In this document: positions 8,282 to 14,393 of the stretch, piece by piece
Layout of the letters: each line of letters begins with the position of its first letter
Numbering within the stretch: the first letter of the stretch is position 1
Position numbers and translations under genes: made by a program
The notes under the pieces: model-generated
The model's database searches: none
Seen by the model: only the letters and a program-made list of their open reading frames with translations
What the model was told of the DNA's origin: nothing
From: SIG607 sp045648445
GTDB lineage: Bacteria; Bacillota; Clostridia; Oscillospirales; Acutalibacteraceae
DNA length: 15,790 bases
Direction of reading: 5' to 3'
Assembly: GCA_045648445.1 (NCBI GenBank)
Contig: JAZRNY010000008.1
Location: 1 to 15,790 of the forward strand

Positions 8282-9005
8282 AATCAAAGCCAAGTCTTTC
8301 TACGGTATCAGAAAAGCGCTCATTTTTAATTCCTTCATCTTTAAACAAATTAATAGCCCTTTCGATAACGTCAAGAACCTCTTCCTCGGTAGAGAGTATT
8401 TTACTTAAAGGTTGTGCAACGGCAGTTTTTTTACCCCAACGACCACCAATAACAACCTTATAACCAAACACTTTATTATCGGCTTCGTTTACTAACACGC
8501 TACCAATAACTCCAAGGTCATTAAGGTTGGGTTTTACACAGTTATTAGGACAACCGCCAACTGCAATTTTAAATTTATGGGGAAGTAAAACTTCGTGATA
8601 ACCTTTATAAAATTTTTCATGTATTTTTAAGGATAAACCGTATGTATCAATTAAACCATATATACAAGTGGTTCCTTTACAGGAAACAATAGGACGCACC
8701 TTTGGTCCGGTACCGCCTGTTTCTAAGCCGTTAGAATTCAAAAATTCAATTAATGAATCAATATTTTCAAAAGGAACTTTTTGAATTTCAACCGTTTGTC
8801 TTGTAGTCATAGAGATTTCACCAGAACCAAATTTTTCACTTGCTTCGGCTATAATTTTACTTTCTTTTGCTGTAATTTTACCATTACGGGTAATAACTCT
8901 GCAATTAAAGCAATTCTCTGTTGTTTTATCCCTTAAACATCCTAGCCCCTTAACGCGAATAATTTCATTTGTATTTACTGTACATTCAACTCTTTTAATA
9001 GACAT
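8253..9005 (-). CDS. Siroheme/4Fe-4S sulfite/nitrite reductase-like protein, single-module
   Basis: 250 residues. The N-terminal ferredoxin-like half domain (about 12-100) has the siroheme-contacting TTRQTVEIQ. The 4Fe-4S/siroheme domain then has Cys109/Cys114 (SCKGTTCIYGLIDT) and Cys152/Cys156 (GGCPNNCVKPNLNDLG). The second pair is the classic CX3C. The first is CX4C rather than the CX5C usual in sulfite reductases. Only one module is present, with no inserted ferredoxin domain, unlike full assimilatory enzymes (about 500 residues or more). It may be a small reductase or an electron carrier for another anion; activity is not established. It is the first gene of the operon and has a strong TAGGAGG site. 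Its coupling to a metal/tetrapyrrole-type importer suggests iron or cofactor supply, which is inference. Confidence 0.85.
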   Translation of the reverse strand: MSIKRVECTVNTNEIIRVKGLGCLRDKTTENCFNCRVITRNGKITAKESKIIAEASEKFGSGEISMTTRQTVEIQKVPFENIDSLIEFLNSNGLETGGTGPKVRPIVSCKGTTCIYGLIDTYGLSLKIHEKFYKGYHEVLLPHKFKIAVGGCPNNCVKPNLNDLGVIGSVLVNEADNKVFGYKVVIGGRWGKKTAVAQPLSKILSTEEEVLDVIERAINLFKDEGIKNERFSDTVERLGFDYVEKKLLDL

Positions 9006-9028
9006 AAATAACGCCTCCTATTTTTTAA

Positions 9029-9057
9029 ATTATATTACATTTTTTTATTATTTTCTA
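9029..9057 (-). promoter_or_regulatory. Probable promoter of the reductase-importer-kinase operon
   Basis: On the minus strand, TATAAT (plus 9029-9034) lies 17 nt from TAGAAA (plus 9052-9057), which matches the -35 consensus at four of six positions. It sits about 25 nt upstream of the first gene and after the terminator of the previous one. No operator or riboswitch fold was recognised in the short leader. Confidence 0.55.
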
Positions 9058-9096
9058 TATAAAAAACAAATTTTAGCAAAAATTTATTTCACATCT

Positions 9097-9142
9097 AAAA
9101 AAACTGCCCAATATGTGCGAACCGCACATATTTAGGCAGTTT
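9097..9142 (-). terminator. Rho-independent terminator after the GH28/SGNH gene
   Basis: On the minus strand, AAACTGCC and GGCAGTTT (plus 9135-9142 and 9101-9108) enclose a second perfect stem (TATGTGCG and CGCACATA) with a very small loop. A T-run (plus A-run 9097-9103) follows. The stem is long and two-part, with a small internal loop. Confidence 0.85.
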
Positions 9143-9160
9143 AAAGTAGTGAAGTTATAA

Positions 9161-11356
9161 TTATAACGTCTTTAATATTTCGAAAATTCGTTCCGCTATA
9201 GTTTTCATACCTAAATCACCCGGATGATTTGCAACGCCTAGGTGTTCAAATAGGCCTATAGCCTTCATTTCTTGTTTTTCGCCAAGATCACCCATTTCAA
9301 TCAAGGGAAAATTATTTTCTTTTGCATAATTTATAAGAGCAATGTCGCCGGAGTTTTTCCAAAATCCCGTAGTAACTATAATTTTTGCTTTTCCGGTATT
9401 ATTTAAATAACAAATTAAATCATTCATACGTTCCTTAAAGACATTTTCTTCTAAACCGTCTTTAGGACAGTTTTCAATAAAACGAGTAACGATTATATCG
9501 GCATTAAACTCACGTGCTGTTTCGTATAAATAAAAATAATCTTTACCGTTTAAATAATCCCTTTCCCATTGCGAAACCTGACATAAACAGTACGCAGCAT
9601 CAGCATCAACCGTACTCATTCTTGATATAATTTGATGAACGTAATCGTTTTCTTTAGAAGAAGCTGCCATACCCCATTCGCCAAACCATCCAATATCCTT
9701 ATTAACACCATGAAGAGTTATAGAGTTACCAACGAACATTATTCTTTTTCCGCTTCCGTTTTCGTTTATAAAACGAACAGGAACTTTTTTGTTAAGTTGA
9801 TTCTTCGAATCTACGTTATTCTTTTTGATTTGAGAATACTTATCGGTTTTATAAACCACATTTTCCGCAAACTTATCCATCACAAAATTTTCCTCTTTAA
9901 TTTTTTTTAGTAATTCGCCATTCCAAAAAACGTTTTCAACAGTTACGTTTTTAGTTTTGTGTTCTTCGTCATATCCCTTAAAATAAAATTTAGGTTCATA
10001 TTTTCCATATAAATAAATATTTTGGAATGTGATATCGTGAGTTTTTCCGCGTCTGTCTCCGCCTGCAGAATATTCAAAGTGATAATCGGTTGTAACGTTT
10101 ATAAGTTTTGGCGCATAATTTTCATTCTTATTAACGTAAACTTCTTCATCGCTTTTCTGAATAGACGGTGACATAATAACATCATCATATTCTACATTAA
10201 TATCTTTGTAAACTATGTCGTGAACGTCAGCATAATCAATATTGTAACTATCTAAAACAGGACCTGTAACGTGAATTAAATCACAATTTAAAAAAACTAT
10301 ATCACATATTTCTTCGGCCTTTGTTTCGGCTCCGATTTCAAGACACTTTCCCCAGTCGTTCCAAATAGTGCAGTTTTTAACACGAACGTTTTTAAAGGTA
10401 TCGTAAACCTTACCATTATGGTACATAGCATTTTTTACTGCTTCGCTAACGTTACCGGCAGTATAAAAATCAAAACCTTTTACACAAATTGAATCATCAA
10501 AAGTGCGTATAAAGCAATTATCAATTAGTACGTCTTCGCAGTTATGCATATCAATGCCATCGGAGTTGTATCTCCAACAACCGATAATTTTAACGTTTGA
10601 AATATTAAGATTTTTACAACAAATAGGGCGAATATTATATACAAGCGAATCTCTGATTGTAATACCCTCAATAGTCACGTTTTCGCAATATTCAATTTGT
10701 ACTGTATGTTCACGTTTAGCATTAAGTACTGCAGAAGTATTACCAACAGCATTTTCTTCAAAAAGTATTTTTTCCTTATTTTCGCTGTTATCTAAAATAC
10801 CTCTGCCAAGTATTTTAATATTTTCAGCATCTTTAGCCCTAATATTAGCGTAAACAACAGCACCCTCATCTATAAAAAGAGTCTGATTGCTTTTTAGTTC
10901 AATTAAACCTACGTGATGTTCGCCATTGCCATAATATACAACGTCATCTTGCTCTTTATTTAGATTATATTTACAGATCGGATCGGCAAATATATGCAAC
11001 GCATTATTTCTTCCACAAGGTTCTACCGTAAAATATGCATTTTTAGGAAGTGTAAAACGAATAACACCGTCTTTATTAATTTTGGGTTGTATTCCTAAAG
11101 ATAATGGACGTATAATTACGTTTTCGGCAGAAAAGTTAGTTTCAATTTCAAAATCAAGCGGTTCATCGGTCGAAAGAGAAATAAAGTTAATCAGTTCGCT
11201 CTGCTCAATGCCTCTTTGATGACCCGGCCAACGTCTGTTAAACGGACAAGCGGAAACTCTAGCAGTATCAAGTTGTACACTTTGTCCGTTAATTTTTACT
11301 CTATAGTCATAACATTCGTTATTGGTAGTTGTTACGGGATAAATTTTATAACTCAT
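9161..11356 (-). CDS. GH28-like parallel beta-helix protein fused to an SGNH/GDSL hydrolase
   Basis: 731 residues. After an N-terminal beta domain (about 1-150), residues about 155-475 form a right-handed beta-helix of polygalacturonase (GH28) type: NSDGID (264-269), FDDS (286-289) and WGKCLEIGAET (335-345), in place of the usual GHG motif. Residues about 525-731 are an SGNH hydrolase: FVGNSIT (541-547, nucleophile Ser545) and GVANHPGDLGM (707-717, His711); the usual DxxH Asp is not at its normal place. Both domains suggest attack on acetylated, pectin-like or related glycans. No signal peptide is visible, so action inside the cell on imported oligosaccharides is likely. The start has a GGGAG site at normal spacing. 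Monocistronic, with its own terminator. Its promoter must lie within or next to the hairpin element upstream. The exact bond cleaved is unknown. Confidence 0.85.
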   Translation of the reverse strand: MSYKIYPVTTTNNECYDYRVKINGQSVQLDTARVSACPFNRRWPGHQRGIEQSELINFISLSTDEPLDFEIETNFSAENVIIRPLSLGIQPKINKDGVIRFTLPKNAYFTVEPCGRNNALHIFADPICKYNLNKEQDDVVYYGNGEHHVGLIELKSNQTLFIDEGAVVYANIRAKDAENIKILGRGILDNSENKEKILFEENAVGNTSAVLNAKREHTVQIEYCENVTIEGITIRDSLVYNIRPICCKNLNISNVKIIGCWRYNSDGIDMHNCEDVLIDNCFIRTFDDSICVKGFDFYTAGNVSEAVKNAMYHNGKVYDTFKNVRVKNCTIWNDWGKCLEIGAETKAEEICDIVFLNCDLIHVTGPVLDSYNIDYADVHDIVYKDINVEYDDVIMSPSIQKSDEEVYVNKNENYAPKLINVTTDYHFEYSAGGDRRGKTHDITFQNIYLYGKYEPKFYFKGYDEEHKTKNVTVENVFWNGELLKKIKEENFVMDKFAENVVYKTDKYSQIKKNNVDSKNQLNKKVPVRFINENGSGKRIMFVGNSITLHGVNKDIGWFGEWGMAASSKENDYVHQIISRMSTVDADAAYCLCQVSQWERDYLNGKDYFYLYETAREFNADIIVTRFIENCPKDGLEENVFKERMNDLICYLNNTGKAKIIVTTGFWKNSGDIALINYAKENNFPLIEMGDLGEKQEMKAIGLFEHLGVANHPGDLGMKTIAERIFEILKTL

Positions 11357-11387
11357 AATATATCTCCCTTGCGCATTAATGTAATTT

Positions 11388-11610
11388 AATTATAATGACT
11401 ATCGAATGTCGAGAAATTGATTGAATTTCTCGACGAAGCCGATAAAATCGGTTCTATGTTGCAAAAAACGTCTTAAAACGTTATTTTGCAACTTCGATAT
11501 CATTGCAATGAATATGTTCAATTACCCTTGGTAATTGTTTGCGAATTCAAAGAATTCGCAGTCGAAATAAGGCTTTGCCTTGTTTCGACATCAACATAGT
11601 CATTATAATT
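11388..11610. mobile_element. 223-bp hairpin-tiled element with 15-bp terminal inverted repeats (putative MITE or structured RNA)
   Basis: Ends: AATTATAATGACTAT (11388-11402) and its exact reverse complement (11596-11610). Inside lie seven hairpins, nearly contiguous: 11408-11434 (11-bp stem), 11435-11454 (8 bp, one bulge), 11458-11492 (14 bp, one bulge), 11497-11515 (around palindrome CATTGCAATG), 11519-11537 (8 bp, loop CTT), 11540-11560 (9 bp, loop AAA) and 11561-11589 (13 bp with one G-T, loop TTT). After one small length difference the terminal repeats resume as ATGTCGA on both sides. No coding potential. Each end carries an outward-facing TATAAT. It fills most of the 355-nt gap between two divergent genes. 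Mobility is inferred from the terminal repeats only; no clear target-site duplication is visible. Confidence 0.7.
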
Positions 11611-11640
11611 TCGAACTCGTGCGAACCAATGATTTTATAC

Positions 11641-11670
11641 TTGCAAAAAAATTGTTTTGTGTGATACAAT
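11641..11670 (+). promoter_or_regulatory. Promoter of the substrate-binding lipoprotein gene
   Basis: TTGCAA (11641-11646), an 18-nt spacer and TACAAT (11665-11670) with an extended TGn just before it. It lies about 40 nt upstream of the ATG, outside the hairpin element. A weaker candidate, TTGTTT-18-TATAAT (11580-11609), sits in the right end of the element. Confidence 0.65.
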
Positions 11671-11711
11671 GACTACACACAAGTGATTTTAAATGATTAA
11701 GGAGTGTCTTT

Positions 11712-12797
11712 ATGCTTAAAAAATCAATCGCGCTTTCCCTTTGCGTTGCTATGATTTTATCGGTTGCCTGTCTTGCAGGTTGCGGCGATAAAAACAAGGG
11801 TAAAGGCAACGACGATAAAGCAGACGCACCTGTTAACGAAGAAGACTTCTTCCTTGACATGCCAAGCGAACTTCGCGGCACAACCGTACAGTTTGCAACG
11901 TGGATTGACCACACTAAAACCGATACCGCTATATGTCTTCAGGGCTTTGAAGAAACTACAGGTATGAAGGCCGAATTGGTTGCAGTTAACGAAAGTGACT
12001 ACATAGTTAAACTTACGTCTCTTATTGCAGCTGACCAGTCTCCCGATGTTGTTGTTGAAAACGGTTCTTTCCCCAAAACCCTTAACGTTCTTATGCCTCT
12101 TGAGATTGAAACTACCGGTATGGATGTTAAAGATCCTTTCTGGAACCAAGGTATAGTTGAAAGATTTACAATAGGCGATTACAGTTACCTAGTTAACAGT
12201 ACTAAATCTTCATGGGATATAGTTGGTGCTATGACCTACTTTAACGCAACTATTCTTGAAGAAAACGGTATTTCAACTCCTAAAGACCTTATGGAACAGG
12301 ATAACTGGAACGTTGACAGTATGTGGACTCTTATGGAACAAATCAAGGCTGCTTGCGGATTTAGCCGTCCGGGTACTTCTATTACTTTTGAAGACTGGAT
12401 TAGTGCTTACGGCGGCGCTCAGATTCGTTGGGATACTACGACCGACAAATTTGTAAACGGTCTTAAAGATGAAAACACAAAAGCAGCCATTGATTATATG
12501 ATGCGCGCTCAGGATGCAGGTCTTGCCAAGATTATTGCTAACCACGATGACGATATTGCAAATGGCAACATAGCACTCCAAATTTGCGGCGCTTATGGTC
12601 TTAGAAAGAGCCCCGGTTGGTTCTATACCATGGATGTTGATGATTTAGGATTTGCTCCTCTGCCAAAACTTAAGAAAGAAGATGCAAATTATCCTTACAC
12701 CGCACATATTCGTGCACTATGGCCTCTGCAAAGGTGCCAGCAATCCAAAGGGCGGCGCTTACTTCTTGCGTTACTTCCTGAACGAAGAACACTATGA
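11712..12797 (+). CDS. Sugar ABC transporter substrate-binding lipoprotein, N-terminal three quarters (frameshifted)
   Basis: Starts with a lipoprotein signal (positive MLKKS, hydrophobic run, lipobox LAGC, Cys24) and an acidic/Lys-rich linker. The family 1 (CUT1-type, SBP_bac_1) solute-binding fold follows: FATWIDHTKTDTAICLQGFE, then ADQSPDVVVENG. The homologous frame is kept to about 12716; beyond that the remaining residues (WPLQRCQQSKG and on to 12797) look like out-of-frame sequence, while the next frame continues the family. AAGGAG at 11699-11704 gives a well-placed ribosome binding site. As it stands the product would lack its C-terminal lobe. No sugar permease or ATPase gene is adjacent, so it would have to work with distant ones. 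The frameshift could be a true mutation or a sequencing or assembly error. Confidence 0.8.
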   Translation: MLKKSIALSLCVAMILSVACLAGCGDKNKGKGNDDKADAPVNEEDFFLDMPSELRGTTVQFATWIDHTKTDTAICLQGFEETTGMKAELVAVNESDYIVKLTSLIAADQSPDVVVENGSFPKTLNVLMPLEIETTGMDVKDPFWNQGIVERFTIGDYSYLVNSTKSSWDIVGAMTYFNATILEENGISTPKDLMEQDNWNVDSMWTLMEQIKAACGFSRPGTSITFEDWISAYGGAQIRWDTTTDKFVNGLKDENTKAAIDYMMRAQDAGLAKIIANHDDDIANGNIALQICGAYGLRKSPGWFYTMDVDDLGFAPLPKLKKEDANYPYTAHIRALWPLQRCQQSKGRRLLLALLPERRTL

Positions 12798-13059
12798 TAT
12801 GAATCAAATCTTTAAAAACGAAGAAGCAAAAGCAATGTATTTAGAACTTCGTGAAAAACAGGATCCTAACAGAATTTCCGTAACTATCGGTGTTACTCGT
12901 GTTACTGTGCCTACCGGCAACTCTCTTACAATGGTAAATGACCTTATTAAAGGCACTTCAGCACAAATATCCGTAAACCTTGAAAAGCCCAGCAACCTTT
13001 GTGACACTTATGCAGCAGCTGCAAATAAAATCATTGAGGACGTTATTGCAGAACAATAA
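12718..13059 (+). pseudogene. C-terminal part of the substrate-binding lipoprotein, in the +1 frame
   Basis: From TAT at 12718 this frame reads YGLCKGASNPKGGAYFLRY and continues as a normal solute-binding-protein C-terminus for 113 residues, ending AANKIIEDVIAEQ. KGASNPKGGA matches the family's usual (P)KGAxNPxGAA segment. Joining it to the upstream part by removing one base (for example C12717) gives a single reading frame of 448 residues, a normal length for the family. No convincing separate start or ribosome binding site exists, so this is treated as part of the broken gene, not as a separate protein. Confidence 0.75.
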
Positions 13060-13061
13060 AT

Positions 13062-13088
13062 CAAGGCAAAAAACCTTAAAATGCCTTG
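13062..13088 (+). terminator. Weak stem-loop after the lipoprotein gene
   Basis: CAAGGCA (13062-13068) pairs with TGCCTTG (13082-13088) across a 13-nt loop, right after the TAA at 13059. The downstream tract (TATTTAAG) is poor in T. It could be a weak terminator or an mRNA 3' end; a second T-rich tract begins about 30 nt further on. Confidence 0.4.
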
Positions 13089-13146
13089 TATTTAAGCACT
13101 TATGGTAAAGAAACACAAAATTTTTTAAAATTTTTTAAAAAAACTA

Positions 13147-13175
13147 TTGCGTTTTTGATTGATTTGTGTTATAGT
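13147..13175 (+). promoter_or_regulatory. Promoter of the small peptide gene, with upstream A/T tracts
   Basis: TTGCGT (13147-13152), a 17-nt spacer and TATAGT (13170-13175) with an extended TGT just before it. Directly upstream are two exact copies of TTTTTTAAAA (13121-13140) plus more A residues, a 10-bp-phased tract like an UP element. It lies about 45 nt ahead of the peptide start. Confidence 0.7.
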
Positions 13176-13218
13176 ATTTGTGTAATTAGTAGTTTTGTCT
13201 CTTTTGGAGGTAATAATA

Positions 13219-13353
13219 ATGAAAAAAGAATACACTCGTCCAGAACTCAATATAGTATCTCTTGTTGTTGAAGATACAACTAACAGTATAGGTTTAGGTG
13301 GTATAGACGATAATCGTTTATCTATTGGAGGTTTACAAGATCTCTTTAGATAA
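13219..13353 (+). CDS. 44-residue peptide with a YxxPxL leader-like motif (possible RiPP precursor)
   Basis: A perfect GGAGG (13206-13210) lies 8 nt from the ATG, and a good promoter is upstream, so this short gene is well supported as expressed. The peptide starts MKKEYTRPELNIVSLVVED (Tyr5, Pro8, Leu10). This resembles the recognition motif YxxPxL in leaders of lasso peptides and related modified peptides bound by RRE domains. The C-terminal half is Gly/Asp-rich with an imperfect repeat: SIGLGGIDD (23-31) and SIGGLQD (35-41). It has no Cys. No maturation enzyme, protease or exporter lies in the window, so its modification is speculation; it could be an unmodified small protein. It lies between the broken lipoprotein gene and the AraC-family gene, with only 11 nt between the convergent stops. 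Confidence 0.65.
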   Translation: MKKEYTRPELNIVSLVVEDTTNSIGLGGIDDNRLSIGGLQDLFR

Positions 13354-13364
13354 TTGCGCCCATT

Positions 13365-14246
13365 TTAACTTTCGATAAAGTTTTTCACCAGGCTACTTAC
13401 AGATCTCTGATATTCAAGTGGAGTCATGTTGGTGGCTTGTTTAAATTTTCTGCAAAAATAATGTATGGTTGAAAACTGCAGTGTTTCCGATATTTCGGTC
13501 ACGCTGTATTTTTTTTCGCGCAACATCTTTTTTGCTTCGCTTATTCTTTTTGTGTTGTAATATTCCATCGCGCCGCAACCAAGATGGTCTCTGAACATTT
13601 TTTTAAGCGCAGTTTTCCCCATTGAAAATTTTACGCATAAATCTTCAAATCGTAACGGCTCGGTTAAATTGCTGTCAATATAATTGCAGATTTCACGCAT
13701 TTGTAATTCTTCGCTTGAATAGTGTACGGCTCTGGGTTGGTCTGACTGACCGCGTATTATACCTATAAATAATAACTCCATCAGGTTTTTAATGCACTGG
13801 GCTGAACCGAAAGGCGCATTTTTTTTGCCGTGCATCTTTTTTAAATACACGTCGTTAAGTGAATCGCTGAAAGCGTTTTTGCCTTCGTCTAATATTTCTG
13901 ATAAAAGAACCTTTTGTCTGCCGGTGCATTTTATAATTTTACCTGCTGCCGAAAAAAGTTTTTCGCAGTCACACGAAAAAGAGAAAACTATAGCGTTGGC
14001 AGTTCCGCCCGAACAGGCAATGGCGTGAAATTCTAAAGGACGGTGTAAAAATAGGTCGCCCTGACGCATTATGTGTTTTTCGGTTCCGGAAGTTACCGTT
14101 ACTTCTCCCGCATCAACATATACGGCTTCCCAAAAGTCGTGCATTTCACCCGGAAAGTCAAAGTCTATGGCATATTCAAAGTAATGAATAGTATATACTT
14201 TGTCTATTGTAAATTCATTGTTTATAACCGTTCCTTTGTAGTTCAT
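13365..14246 (-). CDS. AraC-family transcriptional regulator
   Basis: 293 residues. The N-terminal cupin-like sensor domain (about 15-95) has HDFWEAVYVDAGEVTVTSG and GDLFLHRPLEFHAI, typical of sugar-sensing AraC regulators. A middle linker follows, and the C-terminal double helix-turn-helix (about 185-285) has LRFEDLCVKFSMGKTALKKM, YYNTKRISEAKKML and the family end motif FCRKFKQATNMTPLEYQ. A GTG start is possible at 14285, but the ATG at 14246 has a strong GAGGAG site 7 nt away. The gene is divergent from the sugar kinase gene with about 150 nt between them, so it probably controls that gene and itself; the actual targets are inferred. Confidence 0.93.
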   Translation of the reverse strand: MNYKGTVINNEFTIDKVYTIHYFEYAIDFDFPGEMHDFWEAVYVDAGEVTVTSGTEKHIMRQGDLFLHRPLEFHAIACSGGTANAIVFSFSCDCEKLFSAAGKIIKCTGRQKVLLSEILDEGKNAFSDSLNDVYLKKMHGKKNAPFGSAQCIKNLMELLFIGIIRGQSDQPRAVHYSSEELQMREICNYIDSNLTEPLRFEDLCVKFSMGKTALKKMFRDHLGCGAMEYYNTKRISEAKKMLREKKYSVTEISETLQFSTIHYFCRKFKQATNMTPLEYQRSVSSLVKNFIES

Positions 14247-14275
14247 AAAGCCACTCCTCGTTTTCGTTTTTATAT

Positions 14276-14281
14276 ATTGTA
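14276..14281 (-). promoter_or_regulatory. Extended -10 of the AraC-family gene
   Basis: On the minus strand TACAAT (plus 14276-14281) is preceded by TGT (extended -10), about 30 nt upstream of the chosen ATG. No clear -35 hexamer is seen at 16-18 nt, as is common with an extended -10 and for activator-dependent promoters. Confidence 0.55.
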
Positions 14282-14334
14282 ACACATAAATGAAAAAAAT
14301 GCGACCAAAAATGCAAATATTTTTAAAAAATTTG

Positions 14335-14343
14335 TGATATAAT
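14335..14343 (+). promoter_or_regulatory. Extended -10 promoter of the sugar kinase gene
   Basis: TGATATAAT: a perfect TATAAT at 14338-14343 with TGn before it. The -35 region is only A/T-rich. A weak -35 fits a promoter needing an activator such as the divergent AraC-family protein, which is inference. Confidence 0.65.
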
Positions 14344-14393
14344 ACAAATACTTCTAAAAAATCAACCCAAAAAGATAAATGGAGGAATTGATT

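Noticed and set aside
10503..10853. A 116-residue rightward open frame inside the GH28/SGNH gene
   Set aside because: It is antisense to the conserved beta-helix motifs and shows no family features.
12652..12717. An ATG at 12652 as the start of a separate protein covering the lipoprotein C-terminus
   Set aside because: The first 22 residues are out-of-frame translation of the intact upstream part, and no ribosome binding site precedes it; the frameshift explanation is simpler.
12700..12735. Programmed ribosomal frameshifting in the lipoprotein gene
   Set aside because: No slippery heptamer or following stem was seen at the switch point, and this family is not known for frameshifting.
13086..13271. 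A 61-residue rightward open frame
   Set aside because: It runs through the A/T tract, promoter and ribosome binding site of the 44-residue peptide gene and overlaps it in another frame; it has no ribosome binding site of its own.
13219..13353. Calling the 44-residue peptide a lasso peptide
   Set aside because: The YxxPxL motif fits, but no core with a clear Thr at -2 and ring Asp/Glu spacing could be fixed, and no cyclase, protease or RRE gene is in the window.
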